Source: Trichocoleus sp. FACHB-40 (GTDB lineage Bacteria; Cyanobacteriota; Cyanobacteriia; Cyanobacteriales; FACHB-T130). From it: 64,000 bases of DNA. The notes beneath the pieces were generated by a model that saw nothing but the letters and a program-made list of their open reading frames with translations, did no database searches and had not been told where the DNA came from. Position numbers and translations under genes: made by a program. The stretch covers positions 1-64,000 of the forward strand of contig NZ_JACJPF010000043.1 in the NCBI RefSeq assembly GCF_014695915.1. Reading direction: 5' to 3'. Shown piece after piece: positions 18,789 through 27,177 of the stretch (its first letter is position 1; each line of letters opens with the position of its first letter).

Positions 18789-20195
18789 ATGACTGGTCAG
18801 AGTTACGCAAATGGGTTTCTCCGGCTACTGTCCAGCGGTGCCACTACTACGCCTTTGCCGCCTTACGCGCTACCTGGAAATCGGGAAGTAACGATAGGGC
18901 GCGAACCAAGTTGTCAAATTGTCTTAGATTCCAGCCAGCACGGTATTGTATCCCGTCGGCACGCCACTATTCGTCCTCTCTCGCAGTCGGGAGGCGCATC
19001 AGTAGGGTGGGAAATATGCGACATGAATAGTGCCAATGGCACCTATGTAAATGGGAGACGGTTGCAGGGATGGCAAAAATTGCTGTCAGGCGATCGCATT
19101 ATGTTAGGGCAAAACGGTGCCGAATTCATGTTTGAGTACCAAGTTGCCTCCGTCAAAACTCAACTGTCCTCGCCACCAGTAACGCCGCCGCCGCAACTTC
19201 AGACCAAGGCAGTAATTGCGTCAGTAACGCCACCGCCACCTCAGCCAGAGGGGGTAACTTTTACCCAGTTATTTCCCATCCTTTCCACAGGAAGAGATTT
19301 AACTAAAAAAGCTTACTTGGTACCAGGCATTCTCACAGTCGCATTTGTAATCTTGCTGTTCGCCGCCGTAGGGACACCAATAGTATTTAATCTGGTGCTG
19401 GCATCTTATCTGGCTGGGGCGGCTTATTATTTTGTCTACCAACTTTGCGGCAAACATAAGCCGTGGTGGGTGCTACTGTTTTCAGCTTCAACTACCGCCT
19501 TAATTCTCGTCAGTCCGCTGTTACTAGGATTTATCTATGTTTTTCGCGTTATCCTGCCTGGGGACGTGGATACAATACTTAGGGGTGCCGAACAGGTAAG
19601 CTTTAGGGAATTTCCCAGTTTACTTGTGCGAATGTTTTTCGGCGCTGGGTTGATGGAAGAATTGCTGAAGGCGTTGCCAGTCCTGGCATTGTATTTAATT
19701 GGACGCAGGCTTCCTTCTAAGAAGTGGCGCGATCGCATCGGAGTTTGGGAACCCCTGGATGGTATTCTGCTAGGAACGGCTTCCGCAGTCGGCTTCACCC
19801 TGTTGGAAACCCTGGGACAGTACGTTCCCAATATTATTCAAAACATCACGCTGCAAGCTGGGGAAGGGGCGGGAGAATTGGTAGGATTGCAACTTCTAAT
19901 TCCCCGTATTTTAGGCTCAGTGGCAGGACACATGGCTTATAGTGGCTATTTTGGGTATTTCATTGGATTAAGTGCGCTCAAACCTAGTAAGCGTTGGACA
20001 ATTCTAGTAGTAGGCTATTTCACCGCATCTGGACTCCATGCCCTCTGGAACGCCACAGGATCTGTCAGCGGTTTACTGTTAGCAGTCGTAGGAGTGCTAT
20101 CCTATGCCTTTTTGACCGCGGCAATTCTCAAGGCGCGTGCTTTGTCTCCAACACGAAATTCAAACTTTGCTACCCGGTTTGGTACCTTACCGTAG
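18789..20195 (+). CDS. FHA domain fused to PrsW-type intramembrane protease
   Basis: 468 residues. The N-terminal 115 residues form an FHA domain that binds phosphothreonine, with the core GREPSC, VSRRHATI and NSANGTYVNG. A proline-rich linker (PPVTPPPQLQ, TPPPPQPEG) follows, then about eight hydrophobic helices. Within these, MEELLKALPVLALYLIGRR carries the EE-K signature of PrsW glutamic-type intramembrane proteases, and later helices carry HMAYSGYFG and GLHALWN. The fusion suggests protease recruitment controlled by Ser/Thr phosphorylation, which is an inference. Its end overlaps the convergent hydrolase gene by 9 bp. Confidence 0.85.
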   Translation: MTGQSYANGFLRLLSSGATTTPLPPYALPGNREVTIGREPSCQIVLDSSQHGIVSRRHATIRPLSQSGGASVGWEICDMNSANGTYVNGRRLQGWQKLLSGDRIMLGQNGAEFMFEYQVASVKTQLSSPPVTPPPQLQTKAVIASVTPPPPQPEGVTFTQLFPILSTGRDLTKKAYLVPGILTVAFVILLFAAVGTPIVFNLVLASYLAGAAYYFVYQLCGKHKPWWVLLFSASTTALILVSPLLLGFIYVFRVILPGDVDTILRGAEQVSFREFPSLLVRMFFGAGLMEELLKALPVLALYLIGRRLPSKKWRDRIGVWEPLDGILLGTASAVGFTLLETLGQYVPNIIQNITLQAGEGAGELVGLQLLIPRILGSVAGHMAYSGYFGYFIGLSALKPSKRWTILVVGYFTASGLHALWNATGSVSGLLLAVVGVLSYAFLTAAILKARALSPTRNSNFATRFGTLP

Positions 20196-21248
20196 CTTAA
20201 AAAACTCTAAAATTCGATTCCACGCCCACCAAGGATCAGGATCTTTTGCTTGATGCTGACATTCTCGACTGCTGATATAGCCGACATGACCACCGTATTG
20301 AGTTAGCACTAAGTGGATGTTAGGATTGCGATCGCTTTCCTTCTTCAAATCTGCCACAATTGACGGATCGAACATTGGATCATCGGCAGCATATAAAATC
20401 AAAGTTGGTTTTTGTAGGTGAGGCAATATGTGTAATGCACTGCTAGCGTCATAATAGGCCTCCACCGAGGGAAAGCCCAAGCGTCCGATTACCAGTTCGT
20501 TATCAAAACCCCAAATACTATTAGCCCGTTCTATTGCTGCGGGGTCTATTGCCCCAGGATGAGCATCATACATCCGAATCGCCAGTTTTTTCAATTCTCG
20601 TGCGATCGCTTGTTCTAAATATCTGCCCAAGGGATCTTTCACTAAATAAGACAGCGAACGGTTAGAATCCAAACTCGGACAAATAACTGCCGCGCCCCCA
20701 ATTTCCTCTTCCTGCAACCCTAAATCCTGACCTTCCTTAGTTAACTCCTGTGCAGCTTTTACCGCCCACAGTGCCAGTTGTCCCCCTAAAGAATATCCCG
20801 TAAACCAAAACGGTGCCGGACAACCCATTCCCTTCGCCGTCGCCGCAATACGGACAAAATCTTCCCCCTCGTACAAACCATCAGAAGTCAAGGTAGGAGA
20901 CAACTCTGCTGTTTTGCCGTGCGCCCTCCAGTCAAAAAGTACCACTGCATAACCTTGGGCAAATGCTTTGCGTCCCAGCAGTCTTAGAAACCACTGGTTA
21001 TCCAAACTGCCCGTAATGCCATAAGTGCCAACAATTGTACTGTGCGCCTTTTCTGGAATCGCCACCCAGCCAAAAATTGGCACGTTACCCGCACCTGTAA
21101 AAACTGTTTCTCGATAAGGTGGTTCCGGGTCTACAGTAGTCTTTTCCCATTCCTTACCTGCCTGCAAAGCAGTGTAGAGAGTCATCGATAGACCATTTCT
21201 TAGCAGCCAAGGCGGAGTGTAGGGAGGATTCTGCATGAATAAGCGCAT
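20187..21248 (-). CDS. Alpha/beta hydrolase, YheT-like
   Basis: 353-residue alpha/beta-hydrolase. The nucleophile elbow is GYSLGG (Ser), the cap and core strands include VVLFDWRAHGKTAEL, the acid is likely in LILYAADDPMFD, and the late His is in YGGHVGYIS. The N-terminal PPYTPPWLLRNGLSMTLY recalls the YheT/EMB8 group of membrane-associated hydrolases. Substrate unknown. An alternative start lies four codons downstream at 21236. Confidence 0.82.
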   Translation of the reverse strand: MRLFMQNPPYTPPWLLRNGLSMTLYTALQAGKEWEKTTVDPEPPYRETVFTGAGNVPIFGWVAIPEKAHSTIVGTYGITGSLDNQWFLRLLGRKAFAQGYAVVLFDWRAHGKTAELSPTLTSDGLYEGEDFVRIAATAKGMGCPAPFWFTGYSLGGQLALWAVKAAQELTKEGQDLGLQEEEIGGAAVICPSLDSNRSLSYLVKDPLGRYLEQAIARELKKLAIRMYDAHPGAIDPAAIERANSIWGFDNELVIGRLGFPSVEAYYDASSALHILPHLQKPTLILYAADDPMFDPSIVADLKKESDRNPNIHLVLTQYGGHVGYISSRECQHQAKDPDPWWAWNRILEFFKLR

Positions 21249-21316
21249 TTAAAGCCGATTGTTGCCAGCATTGCTTAATACATTTTAACAAAGCAATATT
21301 TATTTATTTGGATTTT

Positions 21317-21928
21317 CTACTGCTGAAAAAATTGTTGCATAAACAGACTAAACGCTTGCCAAAACGTGCCTGCAATGAATACAAAGAACAAAGTAATCGC
21401 CCCAGTTAACCCATAGCTGACGCACATCAAAAAACCATCAGCTTCCAAAGTGGCAACGACAAACAACAAAATGCCAACTGCGGGAATCGGATTAGTCAAC
21501 GGGATGGGTGACATCAACAACACCGTCAGCCAAGCAATACACACTCCATTCAATCGCCACGCTTGGGGATTCTCTGCCACCCTACGAAAACGGGGACGAG
21601 TCAATTTTTCTAGCACACCTGTGACTCGTTGCAGGTTTTTCAACAGTTGCAGAATAAACCAGCGAGGAAATTTGAACTGACGAATCCGTTTCGGTAGCCA
21701 AGGAGAACGCCATCCAAAAGCCATCTGTAGCGCTAAAAGTAAGCTACCGCTACCTAAAACTACGGTAAATCCAGGCGGCATTGGAAACAGAAACGGCAGA
21801 GTGAGTAAGCCGATAACCAGGCTAAACCCTCGTTCAGAGGTTTCTGCCAGAATGTCTGCTAGGGTTAGCGGCTGATTGGCTAACCTCTCAAGCAGAGACT
21901 TAATATCTTGAGAAAATCTCAGGCGCAT
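21317..21928 (-). CDS. ExoD family exopolysaccharide synthesis protein
   Basis: 203-residue membrane protein of the ExoD family, first linked to exopolysaccharide in rhizobia. The signature TLADILAETSERGFSLVIGL is followed by LPFLFPMPPGFTVVLGSGSL and four to five hydrophobic segments. Biochemical function is not established. It is separated by 68 bp from the hydrolase gene on the same strand. Confidence 0.85.
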   Translation of the reverse strand: MRLRFSQDIKSLLERLANQPLTLADILAETSERGFSLVIGLLTLPFLFPMPPGFTVVLGSGSLLLALQMAFGWRSPWLPKRIRQFKFPRWFILQLLKNLQRVTGVLEKLTRPRFRRVAENPQAWRLNGVCIAWLTVLLMSPIPLTNPIPAVGILLFVVATLEADGFLMCVSYGLTGAITLFFVFIAGTFWQAFSLFMQQFFQQ

Positions 21929-21934
21929 TGGGTG

Positions 21935-22123
21935 TTAGGTATTGGGTGTTGGGTGCCTACTGCGGTTGTCTTGTACCAGCCGATAAATAGTTTTATCCCA
22001 TTCAGTCCAAACAAACATCAAAGCACTCAAGCAGATGCCAGTAGCAATTTCAAATTTTAGATACGGCGGTTAGCCTTGTCTGTAGCCGGTATCCAAGAAA
22101 TCTCGCAGCAGTGCCAGGTACAT
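21935..22123 (-). pseudogene. Small protein gene with an in-frame stop (probable pseudogene)
   Basis: Reading down from an ATG at 22123 gives MYLALLRDFLDTGYRQG, then TAA at 22072-22070, then the same frame continues as PPYLKFEIATGICLSALM and VWTEWDKTIYRLVQDNR until TAA at 21937. Both halves look like coherent protein (amphipathic then membrane-like), so one nonsense change in a gene of about 62 codons is the simplest reading. The last residues run into low-complexity TTGGGTG repeats. No family is recognised. Confidence 0.4.
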
Positions 22124-22367
22124 TATTTTCAGTTTTAACATAGTAGTCAAGGTAACAGATCCCACTAAGTAGGGATTTATGGTGGGGGCTGGGGCTAGGG
22201 ACTGGGGGCTAGGAAATAAAGTTCACTTAAAGCGAAAAATCCTCCAGCTTTGTAGGTTGAGGCGTATGGCGTTAGTCATCCGGCGTTTTTACAAACATTG
22301 GGATGCTCCCGAATGCAACTGTTTCCTCTTCCCAGTCCTCAGTCCCCAGCCTGCCTTATTCCGTATG
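22124..22367. other. Non-coding stretch with G-rich repeats
   Basis: Contains a GGGGCTGGGGCTAGGGACTG tract around 22184-22206 and a matching CCCAGTCCTCAGTCCCCAGC tract around 22332-22351, which can pair across about 130 bp. An open frame on the plus strand crosses it but has no protein-like character. Confidence 0.4.
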
Positions 22368-22838
22368 CTATTTGGCGTTCATGTAACGAATAATCCAATA
22401 ACTAATTGAAAGAGATAATAGGGCAATTCCCAACCCAATTATGTCAACCCCTGATGTTTTTTCCAAATCTAGAATAATAATTTTTCGAGCAACGGCGATT
22501 ATAGAAGTAACAATAACTAACTCAACTTGAATAACGTGCTTTTTTAGATATGCAGTGATATTCTCTAAAATTTCAAGAGCAATTAAAACGTTCAAAAATA
22601 ATCCGAATATTTTGAACAATGTTTTAGTAAAAGGCTCATCTGGTTGACCAATCAGCATTTGTACCAAAGAAAGGCCTAAATTCCAAATTGCCACTAGGAT
22701 AACTAAGATCATAGCAACTGAAAGAACCTTGGAAACTATGCCTTCTATATTTTCCAGCCCATGCAGAAAGTTTTCATCTTTGGAAGCGGCTCTGATTTGT
22801 TTTGTTAACTTTTTGCCTATCCGCATTTTTATAGACAC
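22368..22838 (-). CDS. PsiE family phosphate-starvation-inducible membrane protein
   Basis: 156 residues (GTG start at 22838, or ATG at 22826). After a basic N-terminus there are four hydrophobic helices, with LNVLIALEILENITAYLKKH and VELVIVTSIIAVARKIIILD typical of the PsiE family. The role is unknown; the family name comes from E. coli psiE, a Pho regulon member. It lies downstream of cmpD but is separated from it by a strong hairpin. Confidence 0.82.
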   Translation of the reverse strand: MSIKMRIGKKLTKQIRAASKDENFLHGLENIEGIVSKVLSVAMILVILVAIWNLGLSLVQMLIGQPDEPFTKTLFKIFGLFLNVLIALEILENITAYLKKHVIQVELVIVTSIIAVARKIIILDLEKTSGVDIIGLGIALLSLSISYWIIRYMNAK

Positions 22839-22888
22839 ACCATTGAGATTGTTTTAAAAGCGTTAGTATTTTTTATAATTAACGCGCT

Positions 22889-22934
22889 AAAAGGCAAAAG
22901 GAAAAAAAGGGCGCTATTTTTCCTTTTGCCTTTT
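22889..22934 (-). terminator. Hairpin terminator downstream of the transporter operon
   Basis: An 18-bp perfect stem: AAAAGGCAAAAGGAAAAA (22889-22906) pairs with 22917-22934. It lies directly after the cmpD stop on the minus strand and ends in an AT-rich arm. Confidence 0.65.
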
Positions 22935-22937
22935 GCT

Positions 22938-23798
22938 TTATTCGTCGTCGTGGGCGAAGCGATTGTAGAGAAAATCTAGAGCGTGATTCCGCAGCTTATA
23001 GTATTGTGGATCTTCCATAATGCGAGCGCGATCGCGCGGACGCGGAAAAGGAATTTCCAGCACTTCGCCAATTTTAGCATGAGGCCCATTCGTCATCATC
23101 ACCAATCGATCTGCTAGAAATAGAGCCTCATCAATATCGTGAGTGATCATCAAAACCGTCGCCCGGTTGTCGTTCCAAATTTTCAGCAGTTCTTCCTGTA
23201 ATTCTTCCTTGGTAATTGCATCCAACGCTCCAAAAGGCTCATCTAGAATTAAGACTTGGGGACGAATCGCCAAAGCACGGGCAATACTTACTCGCTGTTT
23301 CATCCCGCCGGATAGTTGGGGCGGCTTTTTGTCAGCAGCTTCTGTGAGTCCCACCATCGCTAGATGATCTTTTACAATCGCCCTTTTTTCAGCTTCCGGC
23401 TTATTAGGATAAACTGCGTTAACCGCCAGGTAGATGTTTTCAAACGCAGTCCGCCAAGGCAACAAAGCGTAATTCTGGAATACTACCATGCGGTCTGGCC
23501 CCGGCTGAGTGATGCGCTTAGAGCCAACCCGCACCTCGCCGCTGCTGGGCGTATTGAAACCCGACACCATATTCAACAGTGTCGATTTACCACAGCCAGA
23601 GTGACCGATGAGGCAGATAAACTCGCCTTGCTGTACGGTGAGATTCACGTCTTCCAATACCGTGTAAGGGCCTTTTGGCGTTGGATAAACTTTGGAGACG
23701 TTCTCAATCACCAAAAACGGTGAACTAGGGGACTTTTGAGTTTTGAGTTTTGAGCTTTGAGTTAAAGAAGTTGAGGTTTGAAAGTTGAAGGCTTGCAT
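22938..23798 (-). CDS. cmpD: Bicarbonate ABC transporter ATP-binding subunit CmpD
   Basis: 286-residue ATPase. Walker A is GHSGCGKST, the Q-loop is VVFQNYALLPW, the ABC signature is LSGGMKQRVSIARALA, Walker B is VLILDEPFGALD and the switch His is in MITHDIDEAL. The C-terminus ALDFLYNRFAHDDE is shared by CmpD and NrtD-type subunits. The N-terminal 25 residues are low-complexity (SSLTQSSKLKTQKS) and translate a repeat. It is last in the operon, separated from cmpC by an unusually long 369 bp. Assignment to bicarbonate rather than nitrate rests mainly on the binding protein. Confidence 0.85.
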   Translation of the reverse strand: MQAFNFQTSTSLTQSSKLKTQKSPSSPFLVIENVSKVYPTPKGPYTVLEDVNLTVQQGEFICLIGHSGCGKSTLLNMVSGFNTPSSGEVRVGSKRITQPGPDRMVVFQNYALLPWRTAFENIYLAVNAVYPNKPEAEKRAIVKDHLAMVGLTEAADKKPPQLSGGMKQRVSIARALAIRPQVLILDEPFGALDAITKEELQEELLKIWNDNRATVLMITHDIDEALFLADRLVMMTNGPHAKIGEVLEIPFPRPRDRARIMEDPQYYKLRNHALDFLYNRFAHDDE

Positions 23799-24167
23799 GG
23801 CTGTTGAAGAGTTAGGAGTAGGGTGGGATTGTTTCGCTTACTTACTCAGCTTGTAAGCTTAAATTACCAGATAACGAACCGCTTCAGATACACAAGACCT
23901 CTTGCCTAAATGCCTTGAACTAAAGTCCTCACAAAGCGAGAAGCAAGCTACAGGCTTAAAGCTAAAATCCGTTAAAACGGGCTGAAAATGTCTGCCAGTT
24001 AGCTAAAGCTAACTTTGGCGTTCAGCCCGAAATAAATTTCAGGGCTGACTTTTGCCAGAGGTCTAGAAAACGCAGAGGAGAGATAGCTTTAAGAGAAGCA
24101 TTTGAGAGAATCAGTAAAAGGCAAGAGTAAAAACAGGAAATTCTTTCTTCTTGCCTTTTGCCTTTCT
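23799..24167. repeat. Repeat-rich spacer between cmpC and cmpD
   Basis: 369 bp without a gene. It holds several inverted repeats: CGGGCTGAAA near 23979 with TTCAGCCCG near 24022, GTTAGCTAAAGCTAAC near 23998-24013, and AAAAGGCAAG near 24117 with CTTGCCTTTT near 24149. These resemble common cyanobacterial intergenic palindromes. The insertion may lower cmpD expression relative to cmpABC. Confidence 0.6.
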
Positions 24168-26168
24168 TTAAGCTGCTGTCTTCGTCCTTGAATCGATGAC
24201 AACTTCCGCAACTGAAAAATCCTGTTTAATCGCCAGACTGTTGAGGTAGGCAATTGGGTCATCGGCATTAAAGGGAGTGCCATCGAACAGTTGAATTGGT
24301 CCGCGAGTGTAACTAATGTCAAGACCCAGTTCTCGCGCTGCTGTGCTGAACGCACCAACCCGACAGACTCGTTCCAGAATTTCTACCCAATTTCTGGGGA
24401 AAGGAGTATCGCCCCAACGCGCTAGCTGCGTCATAATCCAAAGTTGTTCAGTGCGACTGGGACGGTTGACACCACCTTCGCCGTAAAACTGGTGATGGGC
24501 ATACTCGCGCATCGGATGCTCTAAGCTACAGGCAGAGTAGTTTGGTTCTCCCATCTGGATGTAAGCCAAATCGGTACTGACATACTCCCGCCGCGCCAAA
24601 ATCTCCCGAACCTCTTGGGCATTCGCCGCATCTGCACAGTATTTGCAAGCCTCTAAGAGAGCTTTAACTAAGGCGATGTGGGTGTTAGGATAAGCTGCTG
24701 CCCAGTCTTCCCGGACACCAAGCACTTTGCCTGGGTGTCCTAGCCAAATTTCTAAGTCTGTCGCAATGGTAAAGCCAATTTCTTCCTCGGCGGCGCGGAG
24801 GTTCCAAGGTTCCCCGACGCAGTAACCGTCAATCGTTCCGGCTTGCAAATCCACGACCATTTGGGCGGGAGGGATGGTTTTGAGGGATACGTCGCGGTCG
24901 GGGTCAATGCCACCAGCTGCCAGCCAATAACGCAACAGCAGGTTGTGCATGGAACTGGGATGCACCATTCCCATCCGGTGTTGACCGGGGGTGCGACGCA
25001 GGTAATCTTTAAAATCTGACAAGCTGTACACGCCTTCCTCGTAAAAGCGCTTGGCGAGGGTGATGGCGTTGCCGTTGCGGGTCATGGTCAGGGAGGTGAC
25101 GACCGGAACGGGGCGGTTTTCATGACCTCCCAGGGTTAACCAGATGGGCATTCCAGAGGGCATCTGGGCGGCATCTAAATATCCGCCAGTCATGCCGTCG
25201 GTGATTCCCCGCCAGCTGGTTTCGCGCATCAGGTTGACTTCATCAAGTCCATGCTTGGTAAAGAAACCTTTTTCTTTAGCGACAGCTAGAGGCGCACAAG
25301 CGGTGAGAGGTAAGAAGCCAATATCGAGATTAACTTTTTCTAGACCATGCCGCGCGATCGCTGTCGTCTTTCTCGCGCGAATTTTCTTAATCCGTTTCTG
25401 CTGATTGAGGAAGTAAATCATTTCACTTCGCAAGCTGTAGTAGCTGGGATGTTCTACCACTTCCATCCGCTTGCGGGGTCGGGGAATATCAACTTCCAGA
25501 ATTTGACCAATCTTGGATTCTGGCCCGTTGGTCAGCATTACAATTCGGTCAGATAACAGTACCGCTTCATCGACATCGTGAGTCACCATGACGGCGGTAA
25601 CTTGGTTTTCTTCGCAAATTTTCATCAGCTGTTCTTGCAAGTTACCCCGTGTCAGTGCATCTAATGCACCAAACGGTTCATCTAATAGCAGTAACTTGGG
25701 ACGAATAGCGAGGGCGCGTGCGATCGCAACCCGCTGTTTCATTCCACCCGATAATTGAGCTGGTGGTTTATCGGCAGCATGACGCAAGCCTACCATATCA
25801 ATATGCTGCTCGACGATTGCTTTGCGTTCCCCAGCAGGTAAATCTTTCATCACCGAGTTTACCGCTAAGGCAATATTTTCCCGTACCGTGCGCCAAGGCA
25901 ATAGTGAATAATTTTGGAATACTACCATCCGGTCAGGGCCAGGTTTAGTAATGCGTTGTCCTTCCAACGTCACTACACCTTCAGTTGGCAAATCTAAACC
26001 AGCCACCATGTTTAACAAAGTGGATTTACCACAACCGGAGTGACCAATTAGAGAAACAAATTCTCCCTTTTTTATCTGGAGGTCAATTCCTTTGAGGGCG
26101 ACATAGGTACCACCTCCGGTTAACGAAAAAACCTTATCTATTTGGTCAACGGCAACAAAAACGCTCAT
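24168..26168 (-). CDS. cmpC: Bicarbonate ABC transporter fused ATPase/solute-binding subunit CmpC
   Basis: 666 residues in two parts. Residues 1-260 are an ABC ATPase (GHSGCGKST, LSGGMKQRVAIARALA, LLLLDEPFGALD). After the linker RIKKIRARKTTAIARHG, residues 280-660 form a CmpA/NrtA-like solute-binding domain on the cytoplasmic side, with HPSSMHNLLLRYWLAAGG and GTIDGYCVGEPWNLRAAE. Only CmpC and NrtC have this fusion; in NrtC the extra domain is regulatory. The C-terminal PFPRNWVEILERVCRVG matches my memory of CmpC. It lies 70 bp after cmpB. Confidence 0.87.
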   Translation of the reverse strand: MSVFVAVDQIDKVFSLTGGGTYVALKGIDLQIKKGEFVSLIGHSGCGKSTLLNMVAGLDLPTEGVVTLEGQRITKPGPDRMVVFQNYSLLPWRTVRENIALAVNSVMKDLPAGERKAIVEQHIDMVGLRHAADKPPAQLSGGMKQRVAIARALAIRPKLLLLDEPFGALDALTRGNLQEQLMKICEENQVTAVMVTHDVDEAVLLSDRIVMLTNGPESKIGQILEVDIPRPRKRMEVVEHPSYYSLRSEMIYFLNQQKRIKKIRARKTTAIARHGLEKVNLDIGFLPLTACAPLAVAKEKGFFTKHGLDEVNLMRETSWRGITDGMTGGYLDAAQMPSGMPIWLTLGGHENRPVPVVTSLTMTRNGNAITLAKRFYEEGVYSLSDFKDYLRRTPGQHRMGMVHPSSMHNLLLRYWLAAGGIDPDRDVSLKTIPPAQMVVDLQAGTIDGYCVGEPWNLRAAEEEIGFTIATDLEIWLGHPGKVLGVREDWAAAYPNTHIALVKALLEACKYCADAANAQEVREILARREYVSTDLAYIQMGEPNYSACSLEHPMREYAHHQFYGEGGVNRPSRTEQLWIMTQLARWGDTPFPRNWVEILERVCRVGAFSTAARELGLDISYTRGPIQLFDGTPFNADDPIAYLNSLAIKQDFSVAEVVIDSRTKTAA

Positions 26169-26204
26169 CTATTTGTCCTTTATTCTTTGTCAGTTGTCTG
26201 TTTC

Positions 26205-26230
26205 TAATGGCTAATTGCAATTAGCCATTA
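26205..26230. repeat. Perfect 26-bp palindrome between cmpB and cmpC
   Basis: TAATGGCTAATTG followed by its exact reverse complement. The ATTAGCCATTAG motif recurs in several intergenic spacers of this window, for example near 43,770 and 49,860. Confidence 0.8.
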
Positions 26231-26238
26231 GCCATTAG

Positions 26239-27075
26239 TTACTTTTGTCCTTCGGGTACAATCCGCGTTTCGATCCAACCCATCGCTTTGTCTAGCAGCA
26301 GACCAACAACACCGATGTAGACTAAAGCCAAGATAACTTCACTAACTGCGTTATTCTGATACGCTTCCCAGATAAAGAAGCCAATCCCGACAATCCCGGA
26401 CATCACAATCTCTGCTGCGATAATTGCCAACCAAGCCAAACCGATTGCAATTCTCAAACCTGTGAAAATGTAGGGTAAAGCAGCAGGAATGAGAATATTG
26501 AAGAAGTATTCTTTCCGTGAAAGCTGCAAAACTTTGGCGACGTTGTTGTAATCTTGAGGGATTTGCTTCACTCCCACCGCTGTATTAATCAAGATAGGCC
26601 AGATTGCGGTGATAAAAATTACGAAAAGGGCGGCTGGTTCGTTTTGGCGCAATGCTGCTAAAGAAATTGGCACCCAAGCTAGAGGCGGTACAGTTCGCAA
26701 TAACTGGAAGAGGGGATCTAAAGCTTTGGACATCATTTTATTTGTACCAATCAAGATGCCCAAGGCAATACCCATAATCGCTGCTAAGGAGTAACTAATA
26801 GCCACCCGCTGTAAACTAGCGAAAATCTGCCAAAACAAGCCTTTATCCGTACCACCTTTGTCATAAAAGGGATACAGAATCAGTATCCAAGTGTCTTTGA
26901 TAACCTGAATGGGGCCTGGTAGTGTCGCACCCGGAGTCCAAGAAAACAGCTGCCACACGAGGAGGAAGATAGCGATCGCTATAATTGGCGGTATCAGGTC
27001 GGGAAATTGCTTGTTCAGGCGGGATAACCAGGCGTTCTGGGAAGTAGTTGAAGCGCGTCTTTGTAGCGTTGTCAT
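26239..27075 (-). CDS. cmpB: Bicarbonate ABC transporter permease CmpB
   Basis: 278 residues from the ATG at 27075 (MTTLQRRAS); the open frame extends to 27159 but those 28 codons translate a TAATTGGTAATT-type repeat. It is a binding-protein-dependent permease of the nitrate/sulfonate/taurine type with about six membrane helices. The cytoplasmic EAA-like loop appears around NTAVGVKQIPQDYNNVAKVL. It sits 102 bp downstream of cmpA. Membrane partner of CmpC and CmpD. Confidence 0.87.
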   Translation of the reverse strand: MTTLQRRASTTSQNAWLSRLNKQFPDLIPPIIAIAIFLLVWQLFSWTPGATLPGPIQVIKDTWILILYPFYDKGGTDKGLFWQIFASLQRVAISYSLAAIMGIALGILIGTNKMMSKALDPLFQLLRTVPPLAWVPISLAALRQNEPAALFVIFITAIWPILINTAVGVKQIPQDYNNVAKVLQLSRKEYFFNILIPAALPYIFTGLRIAIGLAWLAIIAAEIVMSGIVGIGFFIWEAYQNNAVSEVILALVYIGVVGLLLDKAMGWIETRIVPEGQK

Positions 27076-27177
27076 GGACAGTCTTCTCCTAAAGTTGGGT
27101 AATTGGTAATTAGTAATTGGTCTACTGTTTTTTGTCCGTTGTCTGTTGTTTGTTATCAACTAGCGGCTGACAACAGA

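Noticed and set aside
22179-22409. Open frame of 76 codons on the plus strand
   Set aside because: It covers G-rich repeats and the end of the PsiE-family gene on the other strand, with no protein-like character.
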